Source of the DNA: Limonium bicolor
Taxonomy: Eukaryota > Streptophyta > Magnoliopsida > Caryophyllales > Plumbaginaceae
Length of the DNA stretch: 64,000 bases
Direction: 5' to 3'
Assembly (NCBI GenBank): GCA_023374045.1
Contig: CM041778.1
Location: forward strand, 401,200,438 to 401,264,437
Position 1 is the stretch's first letter. Every line of letters begins with the position of its first letter. Position numbers and translations under genes: made by a program. Positions 54,426 through 64,000 of the stretch are shown here, in pieces. The notes under the pieces were generated by a model, which saw nothing but the letters and a program-made list of their open reading frames with translations, had not been told where the DNA came from and ran no database searches.

Positions 54426-55123
54426 ATTCACGTCCATCACATTGTGAAGAGTGATGAGTGTCATTAATAATGTTTAGTGGTGAAGCTATAGTATAACTAA
54501 TGAGTTGCACCTTTCGACTAATGTCAACAAACTTGAGACTAGTTAGTATCAAAACCTAGTTATAACAATTAGTGATTCAAGCTCTAATTGGAAAAGAATC
54601 TCCCTCCTACATAAAATTGATTTTGGAATTTAATGCTGAAAGAATCGTACTTTTTTTCGAAAAATGTCGAGCATATATAAAGTTATACACAAATTAATGG
54701 CTATACTAGGGTAGATGTACTTGTTCTCTCACTTTATGTCAAAAAGTTTAGCTGTATAGTGCAAGTGTAACAAGTAGTAGTTTTTTGTTCTCATGTGAAA
54801 AGTGAGTGCTAAATCCGAGAGAAATTTTGGAGCTTTGCGGCAATTGGAGCTTTCTTGCGAGCTATTACTATTACTATTCTAACGCAAGAACAAGGTGGGG
54901 CTAGGCTAACCACTAAGCGTGTTGTAGCTTAAGTTTCAACATGCTTATTGTATTGAGGTAAATGTTTCACCTTATTACTTCACAGTTCACACCTAAACGT
55001 CGGCTTCTTGACAGTACGATTCTCCCACACAAACGCGTTTTATTCTTCATTGACACTGTCACATTGATGGAAGCTTGCGGTGTTGATCAGTCGCAATCCA
55101 TTTGATGTACCTTGAAATTGTAC
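54426..55123. other. Unannotated intergenic sequence
   Basis: No gene, no element end, no repeat that I can define. It contains the left flank of the LINE tail insertion. Confidence 0.6.
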
Positions 55124-55143
55124 ACATCAGCATCGAAGAAGTT

Positions 55144-55440
55144 TGCTCTCCGATTACCCAGCCTGGAAGAGTCGTCAGAGATGCAAGGGAGGTGCGCCGT
55201 GAAGGACAGTGGTGGGGGAAAGGAGTTTACTCTCCGATTACCCAGCCTGAAGGTAGTAAGAAGAGGTCAATGAAGGTCCCTAGGACAAGATTTCGAAGCT
55301 TTATAGTAAGATGTCTGTGTAAGGTAGGACTAGAATAGTTATGTAAGAGTTGAGTCGATGTATCCTTAAGCGGGAAAGTATTCATGCCTCAGTACTGCTA
55401 TGTATGCTGGGCAACCAGCCAATTATCAAAAAAAAAAAAA
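55144..55440 (+). mobile_element. 5'-truncated LINE 3' tail with A-run and 20-bp TSD
   Basis: The 297-bp insert is flanked by perfect copies of ACATCAGCATCGAAGAAGTT (55,124-55,143 and 55,441-55,460) and ends in AATTATC plus 13 A, the mark of target-primed reverse transcription. A 25-bp piece with CTCTCCGATTACCCAGCCTG occurs twice inside (55,141 and 55,225), the first copy overlapping the TSD edge. The frame FRSFIVRCLCKVGLE is unremarkable. The perfect TSD suggests recent insertion. Confidence 0.88.
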
Positions 55441-55729
55441 ACATCAGCATCGAAGAAGTTCATTTGCGATTGAAAAGTGGAAAGCAGAGCATTTTTCTTA
55501 GAATCAGTGAAAAGTACATCTTCACTTTTGTCCCCCAAAAGAGGCTGACATTCGAAAGGGCAGATTAGTGGGAAAATCAGTGACTCCACCCATCGCTTAT
55601 AATCCAAAATCAACAAAATCCGCTGATTATTCCAAGTTACGCTGTCGTGTAGCATATGGACCATTTTAGGGCGAGCAGTAGTAGCTAAACATGCTACATT
55701 CGGTTCAGTCTTCCTTTTTTTTTAACGCC

Positions 55730-56455
55730 TGCGGCGTCTATTTTTTTTTACTTTTTTTTTATTTTTTTATTTTTTTCTTTTCTTATCATAAAACTTTAAT
55801 TTTTATAATTTTTAATATATAAGTCCAAAATGAAAAAAAATTATATAATTGTTACCTAATTCAAGCTCTTCAAAACAAGACAAAACATGGATATATTTGG
55901 ACAACTTTTTAAAAAATTATTTTTACATATATGGAGTATAGAACGTAAAAGAAAACTTGTACAGATGGTCATACAAACCTGTACAAACGTTTACTAAAAC
56001 ATGTACATCCTCACGTAAAGACATGTACATCCTCGCATTAAAAATATATACATAGTCATATAAACCTGTACGAATCATTAAATATGTACATCCTTAGATT
56101 AAAACCGATACATATAAGGAAGAACAGTTGCACAAATGGTCATACAAACATGTACAAATGACCATACAAACATGTACAGATGTTCATTAAAGAACATGTA
56201 CATTCTCACATTAGAACATGTACATACATCCTCATATTAAAATATCATCGTATACATGTAAAAATAATTTTTTTAAAAAGTTGTCAAAACGTATTCATGA
56301 ATGGTCTTATTTTAAAGAGCTTGAATTTAGAAGAATAAGGATATATTTTTTTCATTCTGGACTTATATATATTAAAAGTTACAACTATTTAAATTATTTT
56401 TGTAGGAGAAAGATAAATAAAAAGAAAAGAAAAAGATAAAAAGAAATCAGCGGCG
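55730..56455. mobile_element. Long-TIR (MULE-like or fold-back) element with CATGTACAT repeats in its loop
   Basis: 55,740-55,930 and 56,244-56,450 are inverted repeats: TTCAAGCTCTTCAAAACAAG and AACTTTTTAAAAAATTATTT on the left match the complement of the right arm. The outer edges carry GCGGCGTC and GCGGCGCGC. Between the arms, five copies of ACATGTACATCCTCAC-like units and three CATACAAACATGTACA-like units occur (55,950-56,235). There is no coding region, and the TSD is not identified. One arm of a second copy lies at 221-385. Confidence 0.6.
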
Positions 56456-56760
56456 CGCTCCGAGTTTGTTTTTGTTTTCTATTTTCAGTTTTGTCCCATT
56501 ATATTTCATTAATTACAAAATTACTTTACTATAAAGATATTTTTTATTTTAGTTTGACTAAAATGTCCTTGGATGTAGCCAAGATAGCTACAATCACATG
56601 TAGCTAAGAATTTGGGTTCTAATATAGCAGAAGACCTTAATTAGGCTGGCACCGCCAACTATTTAAAGAACATACCAACGTGACTTGTGTTGAACTTATT
56701 TGCCCGGGATAGAGAGGTAAGTTTGGATTGTTGAAGGGATGATTTTATTCATCTCTACTA

Positions 56761-56776
56761 CACCCTATTTATAGTG
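56761..56776 (-). promoter_or_regulatory. TATA box of the Copia LTR
   Basis: CACTATAAATAGGGTG on the minus strand, placed mid-LTR upstream of the AATAAAA motif, the usual U3/R layout of a short plant Copia LTR. Confidence 0.55.
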
Positions 56777-57648
56777 AACTAAGTACATAATATAACTACT
56801 CAACACACGTTTATCTTATGCATCTCATTTATTCAACTAATGTAGGCTGGACGGTGCCTCTCTTCGACCTACTACTAGGGGTGTTCACGGTAAGGTTAAC
56901 CGCATATGCAGTTAACCGGGTAATACGGTTTTTAAAAATTCGATATCGTTATCATTCCATTTACATCGGTTAACCGCATTCAGGTTAACTATTTAGAGCG
57001 GTACGGTAATTCAGGTTAACCGAAACAGGTTGTAGATTTTTTTTATGTAAATAACCTTGTGTAATGATAACAAACTAGATAAAAGTGAGCAAATAAAAAC
57101 AATAAAAAACTAGAAAGCATCATGTGCAAGCATTAGTTTATATAGGTGACATATAAAACAAATATTGAATCCACCATTATACAATGCTCATCTAATAAAT
57201 TCATTATATAATATATAACCTGCACATTTATAATCGCAATGACACGAAACAATCCAAAAATATAAGGCAAAATCAATTCACGTAGATTCGAACAACATAA
57301 TTTACAAGCTGATTTATCAACTAAGTGACAACAAAATACATCTTAAAAGATTTAACAACACATAATTACAATATACACTATCGATAATGCTTACCTTCCT
57401 AATTCAATGCACATAATATATTACGTCATAGGTAAGGAGTGTCATTTTTCTAGATTCTAGATTATCTTTGTTCAAGTTATCAAAATATAAGTTAAAGGAT
57501 ATACAAAAGACTAGCACATAGCAAACAATATTAAAATATCAAAAACTGTAACACCCCTACTATTAATACAGTCATTAACGTCCAATTTCCTTACTCATCA
57601 GGTACTCGCAGCGGATATATACTTACATACAATGGGTGATACAATGCC

Positions 57649-57670
57649 GTTAGTCACCCACGTGACCAAC
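57649..57670. promoter_or_regulatory. Conserved palindrome containing a G-box, LTR copy 5
   Basis: GTTAGTCAC plus CCAC plus GTGACCAAC: the same element as in copy 1 with one arm mismatch, again ~100 bp from the LTR start. The CACGTG core is intact. Confidence 0.45.
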
Positions 57671-59242
57671 AAGGCTACTGTACATACAGCATCGGTCTGA
57701 TGGACCGGAATCCCGAGTACTACAAATCTACAATACATTCTCCATTTTACCAAATACTGCTACAATCTCCATTCAATACAATACTCCAAATACAATACAA
57801 TATAATCTACATACCGAGTTTACTAGGATCCTTATACAAGTCCAATACCTCTTCCAAGTTCCTACATACTCACTAAGAGACTATTACTACCCATTCCTCG
57901 CTACTACCTTACTTTCTAATTACAAGGGCGTGCCTCCGGTCTCTTCCTTGACCATATTCGCTTCGGGTACCTGCACACTAAAAAATGTCCCCGAAGGGTC
58001 AGCTTTCGCCGAGCATGATAACCGCATACCCCGCGTACTAGTGAGGGTACGCCGACCACTTGGTCGAATACATGCGGTTCATTTTCATTCATACATACAT
58101 GCATACATGCTTTCGTACAGATACTACGATACTCTACGCAAGAATACATACATACACTTCAGTTCATACATAGTAAACCATATAGCCCAACGATACATAC
58201 TTACCTTTCTGAATTCCATGATACACAATACTATATACAATACATACGCAATTCATACACAATCCAATAACTTGTTAGCTCATATTGGTCCACCCGGGTT
58301 AAACGGTGGAGATTACTCTTTTACTCATTTACTCCATGCATACACATACTTATTCTCTCATACTCATACTTACTTACTTACTCTTACTCTTACTCAAGTT
58401 AAGTCGTCGGGACCTCCGGCCCTGGGGACTACTCCGTCCCACCTCCGGGATTTACTTGGTTCACTAATCCAGGATGCTACCCACTTAAGGGATTTGGGCC
58501 GTGGACCAGCTTACGAACCAGGAATCGGATCCAACCTCTTGTGTCTCCTCATCCTCACGCGTGGCCGAAGCTATATCGGACTTGTACTCATTCCAATTTA
58601 CTCACTTAAGTTAGGAGTTAGCTAGTTAGGAATTAGCACAAGTCAACATTCAAGCCACAATAGTACAGTACAAGCTCATATACACATCCATACGAAATAC
58701 AGTGCAACATACAAGTACACTACAAAATACATACACATCATCATCATCCATATGTTTCATGAATTATACAAACTATTGTTCAAGACAAATATCAAGAACA
58801 ATGTAAACAAGCACAAGTAAGTGCAATGTAATCCGGTTCATGCATTTATCTTATTAGGGGTCAAATAAGCACACAAATCGGGGTAACCAGATTAGGATAC
58901 AGGGCATGAAGAAATCATACCTTTCACCGTTGTACTTGTATCCCAATGTTCCTCCGGTATTCACAGTTCAAATCCTATGATATACATACATTCAAACGAT
59001 TAATCTAACTATTACTACTTAATTCAATTGCTCTTACTATGTTTACTAATTCATACTTACTAAGTCCTTAAGCTTCCTACACTTACACATTACTTACTTA
59101 TTTTCATTACCTTAAGTTTTATTTTCTTACTTACTATTAGCATGCTTCATACATGTACATTTATATATATATGTGGGTATACATATATATACATATATAT
59201 AATTTATTATTTAATTGAAATAAATTTTTTTTTTTTTTGACT

Positions 59243-59632
59243 GGACCGGACTTGCGACCGACCTTGCAAGTCCGGTCCATTCCAGTAGCTATCTACACCG
59301 GAAATTTCTGGCCCGACCGAACTTGCAAGTCCGGTCGCAAGTTCGGTCGATTCCAGTAGCTATCCTCGGGAAATTTTTCTGGACCGACCGAACTTGCATG
59401 TCCGGTCGCAAGTCCGGTCGATTCCAGTAGGTATCCTCGGAAAATTTTCTGGCCGACCGAACTTGCAAGTCCGGTCACAAGTTCGGTCGATTCCATAGGT
59501 TACAGACGGGGGAAAATTTCTGGTCCGACCGAACTTGCAAGTCCGGTCGCAAGTTCGGTCGATTCCAGTAGCTCACCCGTCTTTGTAAATCTGGCTCGAC
59601 CGAACTTGCAAGTCCGGTCGCAAGTTCGGTCC
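59243..59632. repeat. Hairpin array, LTR copy 5 (six 36-bp units)
   Basis: Units start at 59,243, 59,314, 59,385, 59,454, 59,526 and 59,597, so spacings are 71, 71, 69, 72 and 71 bp. The typical arms are CGACCGAACTTGC / GCAAGTTCGGTCG (13 bp). Unit 1 differs, with GGACCGGACTTGC / GCAAGTCCGGTCC, changed in both arms so that pairing is kept. Spacers share ATTCCAGTAGCTATCCTCGG and AAATTTTCTGG. Confidence 0.95.
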
Positions 59633-62201
59633 GGCCCAGTATTTGCATTTTAATTTCTGTTTTCAGTCCCCTCTTTTACCCAACATTTCCCCATGGTTCC
59701 TACACTTAATCCCCCATGTTATAGCACTACTTAAACCTCCTACACCTTAGTTCATCCACCAAATGCTTTACTAAATCCATCAATCCACTTACACAATTTC
59801 ATCACTTCCTTTCCACACTTACAACAGTTTTTCATCCTCCAATGCTACAGATTTTGTTCCAACTTCTAACATCCAATACTTCCTCTACCAATGTCACTCC
59901 TAGCATCCCAAATACCTCCTCTTACCAAGCCAATTCATTTCCAAGCAATAGTACCATCTATACTCAAGTCCAACATTCACTTTACCAAACCTTGTACACT
60001 CATTCCTCCTAGTTTCCACAATGCACTTAAATACTTTTTGCTACAGATTTTGTCATTTACACTCCTCTTCTATATCTCCCTCTCCTATCGACATTTCTAA
60101 CATTCCTAATGCCTTTAGAATACATTACCCATCTCTCTCAACTTACCCTCTATTTTCCTTAATCAAAATCTGTTACACATACACACCTTAGTCACCTAGT
60201 TTCTAACACACTAAGTGTTCCATTCCTAGGTGAATTTTGCCATAGTCTCCCTTGTATCGTTATACACTCACCACATTGTTTTTCATCCATACCTATATTA
60301 TCTCACCTGTTTTCAACAACCAAAATATACAAGCTCTCATATACCATACCAATACTAAAACAACACTAAAAACACTACAAAATTCCTGCACACAAACACT
60401 AATTCCCAATCTGTTTTCCACAAGTTTTACACATCTTTTAAAGCTTCAAAATACTTATATTCTCTTACACATTATACTACTAATGCATTACCATTCCATT
60501 ACTCATTTCAAACTTCCAAAAACTGTTACATACATATATACCAAGTTACACAAAAGAGCATTCTTACCTTGTTTTTCTTCTAGATTTTCCTTTCTCTTCT
60601 TCTTTCTTCTTTCTCTACCGATTTTGAATTCTCAATCCACTAGCACTACAACCATTCACATACACCATTCAATACTAAGGACTAACCCTAACCATTAATC
60701 AAGTTTCAATCTAGGTTTTAGGGTTTAGAAAATTTATTACCTTCCAAGGGTGCAAGTGCTGTTTGGAGTGGTACAAGAACAAGATTTCCAACCCCTTCAA
60801 CAAGCCAAAATCGGCTAGAGTGCAAAGAAACCGAACAAGGTTTTAGCTAGATTTTCGTTTTGCCTTTGAGGCTAGAAAAACAATGGAGTTTTGAAGAGAT
60901 TTTTACCTCAAAAGAACAAGGAGAACAAGGGCCTTCTAATGGTGGTCTTGGAACTCCAAATGGGACATACCCATAAAAACGAAAATGGGTGTTTTCGAAT
61001 TTTGGAAAGATAGAAATGTAGCCCTTGGTGAGAGGATTCCAATGGTGTAGTTTTTATAATTTTTGGAAGAGTGTGGAGGGAGTTACAAAGGAGAGAAGAT
61101 AGATTTGTGTGGGTTCTCTTCTTTCACCATGGAAATCGCATGGGTTGAAGAAGAAGAAGGAAAGAGAGAGTGAGGGTGAGTGGCATTACGTGAGTGAGGA
61201 GAATGAATTGGAGGAGAGAGTAAAAGGTGAGTGGGGTTACTTTTATGATTTTTGTCTTTTGTAAGTAGTGAGTGAGTGTGTGAGAGAGTGTGAGAGAGGG
61301 GGGGAATTAAAGCCCATCGGCTGCACCCCCCACACACACATAAATTTTCCTTTTTATTTTAAAAGTGGACACATAAGTTTGTGTTAATTATGTTTCTACC
61401 CCACAACTTCCCGTTTTTGACAGTTTTTACTAATCTCTCGTTTTATTGATTTTATTGGTCCTACAGCTTCACTAATATTTATTAATGATTATTTAGTTGA
61501 CCAAAATTATTACGAGTCTATTTGACCCGCTTAAGGACACGTTTTCCCGGTTACCTCGAAAAACGTGCTTTAAGGTTCGTTATTGGTTTTAATCCGTTTT
61601 AAGGATCCGTTTTCTTCGGGAGTCGTCCCCCAATATTTGTTTAGACTCAATTAAGCCTTTAGAATCCTTACAATACGCTAACCGAGGTTTCATACCTCCT
61701 ACGGTCATTTAACGCTTATTTTGCGGTTTTCGCTTTTTAAGCATTTTTTTCATTTCTTTTGGATTTATTTTTCCTTACCAATATTGCTTAGGCGTCATTG
61801 GCCTTAATTACGTATTAGATTAATCTTAATCCCTATATTTAAGTTCGGGGTATTTCAAAAACCAAAATTGCAGACTATATGTATATATAAATATATAGTT
61901 ATTTATATAACCGGTTAACTGCGGTTAACCATGGTATAAAAGTTATATACCGTTACCTAAATCGCATATGTCTAATTGTAACAGTATGGTTAACCGTACC
62001 GCCAAAGACGGTACGGTATAAACAGGTTACGGTACGGTACCGCGGTAATGGGTTTTTTTGGGCACCCCTACCTACTACTTCTAGAAGTTGGTGTTGATTG
62101 TTTAACACTCCCTCTCAACATCAACTTCCTACTAATCTAGTACACATGTAACTTTTATATGGAAAAACTACAAACCATATGTTTCACATTGTTGCTACTT
62201 G

Positions 62202-63172
62202 CTATATGGGCAAGCTCCTCATTGTCTTTGTAGAGAGTGCATCAGCATCCTCAAGGGCAAGCTCCTCTTCATCTACACTTGAGAGGGCATAAACGTCCCA
62301 TTCGTATTCATTCCTTGAAGTAGCAACATTGTTCTTTATCCTCTTCTTCTTTGACCAATAATCTTTCATCATATGACCTTTCTTGTCACAGTTGTAACAT
62401 TTTCCTTCAAACTTTTGACTATTATCATAGTCTTTCCAATCTGCTCTAGCTTTTGTTTGATCGATCCACTTGCCTGGATGACTCCTCCCTTCGTGGCTAT
62501 TCTGTCTGGATCTATCTTCAACTCTCTGCTTGGAATTCCACTTACCTTTCTTAGCATAGAGTGCCTCTTCCTCTGTCCTCAATGAGACTCCTCCCATTTT
62601 CTTAGCCAATGCTTCTTGACTAGCTAGCAAGTTTTCGAATTCCACAAGTGATGGCTGCACTTGCTAACCTTGTATAGCAGCAATAAAGCTCCTAAATCCA
62701 GGTTTCAAACCATGGATGATGATTCTTTTCAACCTGGTATCACCAATTCGAGCTTCCGGATCCAACTCAGAAATTTCTCGGCATAACAACTTCACTTTGT
62801 GAAAGTACAGCGCAACCATCATATCATTTTGTGTAACTGACAACAGCTCACTCTCCAAGAATTAAAGCTTTGTGTCATTCTTTTTCGAGATTAACATGGC
62901 AAGTGTGTCCCAAGCTTCTTTAGGAGTTTTTGTATCTCGAATATGTTCGAGAATTTCTTCTTCAATAGTCAGATTGAAGGTGAACATAGCTTTGCTTGCT
63001 TTAATCTTCCATTTTCACAGCACGTCTTCTCCCGTTGGCGGCTTTACTTTGCTGCCATTAACAACCTCCCACAAATCTTGTCCTTACATATATGACATTA
63101 TACAAGTATACCACGAATTGTAATTATTGTTGCTAAGTTTTTAACTCCACCACTCACTTGAAAATCAGCCAT
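62202..63172 (-). pseudogene. Copia gag remnant
   Basis: The frame starts MADFQVSGGVK at 63,172. Pieces follow in order: KASKAMFTFNLTIEEEILEH, ESELLSVTQNDMMVALYFHK, VKLLCREISELDPEARIGDT, RLKRIIIHGLKPGFRSFIAA, EFENLLASQEALAKKMGGVS and the knuckle CYNCDKKGHMMKDYW, where the last Cys of the CCHC is Tyr. This is the gag of plant Tork/TNT-like Copia elements. There is a frameshift near 63,130, in-frame stops near 63,095, 63,010, 62,860 and 62,663, and no protease or later domains. Instead the frame ends 80 bp before the 3' LTR, showing a large internal deletion. Confidence 0.88.
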
Positions 63173-64000
63173 AATTTAATTTATCATCTAATATTCCTCC
63201 ACCTTTTTTAAGTCTTTGTTAATCTCTCCAAAGATTAGCACCTTTCTCTTTTTTTTTCCTTCACGTGACTTTGGACCAAAAAGAGCTGGACCCCCTTTTG
63301 TTTTCTTTTATTTTTTTTGTTTTTTTTTTCACAACACCTCACCTATGCTCTCACAGTTGTATTTTCCTTTATTCTTTTTTTTTTGCTCACAACTCTTTTA
63401 CGTGTGTATATTTGGACCTTTTTTTTACTGACTTGATCTCTTTCTTTTTTTTATGCCACTTACCAAGAAATAAGTGGTTGACACAGTACTCTATTAGTAC
63501 TGACTCATGCAACCTTCATAGTATTTTTTTTTACTTTGATCAATCAGATCTCACGTGAACAAGACTACCACTCAACACACTCTACTGCTCCACCTTATGC
63601 TGACGGTGATTCTTTTTTTCTTTTTTTTTAACTGTCACTAGTAAATATCTCACTCTCCCTCTCTGATTTTACTTTTCATTTGGAATCTCTTCCTTCCTCA
63701 CCTTCACCCCAGCGTCTTTGCTGCTTCGATCTATTTCTCACCCAGACTCACACCTTCCTTCTCTTCTATTTCTATGGTGGCTCTCTTCTACTGTACTACC
63801 CAAAAGATGGAATACAATCACGATTTTGGGAGGTGCTTAGCGTGGACTGTTGTGTCTCAGAAGTTCCACTTGCAAGACAAACAATTTTGGATAGCTTTGA
63901 GGCTACGAGGATAGAGAATGGAATGAAATTCAAGCTTTTTGTGATGAACGGCATTGGCCTTTACTGGCTTTGAAGGTTATGGCTAGATTTTATTGCTCTA
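63173..64000. other. Probable Copia leader and unassigned sequence
   Basis: Rich in T runs, with no LTR copy and no TGGTATCAGAGC-type primer site visible, so the 5' LTR is lost or beyond the window. A 97-codon plus-strand frame (63,680-63,973) with a hydrophobic N-terminal half has no resemblance that I can name and may be chance or an exon of a gene that continues outside. Confidence 0.4.

Larger units (their letters stand above)
57547..61857 (+). mobile_element. Long-LTR family copy 5 (4,311 bp, solo-LTR structure)
   Basis: Starts TGTAACACCCC and ends GGGGTATTTCA with the exact TSD AAAAC (57,542-57,546 and 61,858-61,862). Landmarks: G-box palindrome at 57,649-57,670, GGTCTGATGGACC, TACTCATACTTACT run, ATACCTTTCACCGTTG at ~58,918, and the largest hairpin array of the family. 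A 231-codon open frame at 57,930-58,625 covers these landmarks and has no protein resemblance. No PBS, PPT or pol. Confidence 0.88.
56876..62070. mobile_element. Non-autonomous hAT element with perfect TSD, split by long-LTR copy 5
   Basis: Ends TAGGGGTGTTCACGG and GGGCACCCCTA share TAGGGGTG/CACCCCTA exactly. The 8-bp TSD CCTACTAC is exact (56,868-56,875 and 62,071-62,078). Subterminal GGTTAACCG and GGTACGGTA motifs crowd both ends. Without the inserted LTR it is about 880 bp and has no coding capacity. Confidence 0.9.
56688..62120 (-). mobile_element. Copia 3' LTR (~230 bp), split by a hAT element
   Basis: After removing 56,876-62,070 and one TSD, a 230-bp LTR remains, on the minus strand beginning TGTTGAGAGGGAGTGTTAAA and ending AAGTTCAACA, so both ends carry TGTTGA/TCAACA. 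It contains the core promoter ACTATAAATAGGGTG and GAATAAAATC, a polyadenylation-like signal. The Copia gag remnant lies 80 bp beyond on the same strand, so pol is missing between them. Confidence 0.7.

Noticed and set aside
57930..58625. 231-codon plus-strand open frame
   Set aside because: It spans conserved noncoding landmarks of the long LTR; other copies of the same LTR do not keep it open, and it resembles no protein.
59243..59632. CRISPR-like look: 36-bp palindromic repeats with ~35-bp spacers
   Set aside because: Spacers are related to each other (ATTCCAGTAGCTATCCTCGG and AAATTTTCTGG recur), the sequence lies in a plant LTR, and no cas gene is present.
63680..63973. 97-codon plus-strand frame as a host gene start
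   Set aside because: Hydrophobic N-terminus alone is weak evidence; no homologous motif and the window ends soon after, so it is left unassigned.

Overview
The window is repeat-dominated, AT-rich plant nuclear DNA, most likely from a eudicot. I found no intact host gene. Nearly every open frame that can be interpreted is a decayed fragment of a transposable element: LINE, Copia, Athila-like Gypsy, MULE or hAT. There is one 500-base assembly gap (46,290-46,789). The species cannot be named from the sequence alone.

Layout. 1-10.5 kb: small DNA transposons (hAT-type with TIRs, one with a perfect 8-bp target-site duplication; a CACTA element with palindromic subterminal repeats), a minus-strand LTR that starts TGTAGACACC, and a broken MULE transposase. 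10.5-16.4 kb: an unidentified repeat-containing pseudogene and a nearly complete but broken L1-type LINE on the minus strand. 16.5-25.5 kb: a fold-back element with ~500-bp arms that holds two nearly identical palindromic MITEs and a 6.8-kb Tat/Ogre-like LTR (TSD ATAGA). 25.6-29.9 kb: the first of five copies of a long LTR family with ends TGTAACACCC...GGGGTATTTCA. 30.1-46.3 kb: a hAT transposase pseudogene broken by an Athila-like retrotransposon, itself split by a minus-strand copy of the long LTR, which is split by a plus-strand copy. 46.8-49.8 kb: a further long-LTR copy whose start lies in or beyond the gap. 49.8-52.3 kb: a LINE ORF1 without ORF2, interrupted by a hAT element. 53-56.5 kb: another hAT element, a 297-bp LINE tail with a 20-bp TSD, and a long-TIR element. 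56.7-63.2 kb: a Copia 3' LTR split by a hAT element that is split by a long-LTR copy, followed by a decayed Copia gag.

The most unusual signal is inside the five TGTAACACCC long LTRs. Four carry, 2.2-2.7 kb from the LTR 3' end, an array of 36-38 bp near-perfect palindromes (arms 11-14 bp) spaced 69-72 bp apart; the fifth has a single 37-bp palindrome. Arms within one LTR are nearly identical, but between LTRs only the base of the stem (GACCG/GGACC-like) is shared and the tip differs. This looks like a hypervariable, internally homogenised hairpin cassette at a fixed place in one LTR family. A second unusual signal is tRNA-like segments with A- and B-box matches at comparable places in two LTRs of the TGTAGACACC family. 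How the parts act together is mostly a record of nested insertion, with clean TSDs giving the order of events.
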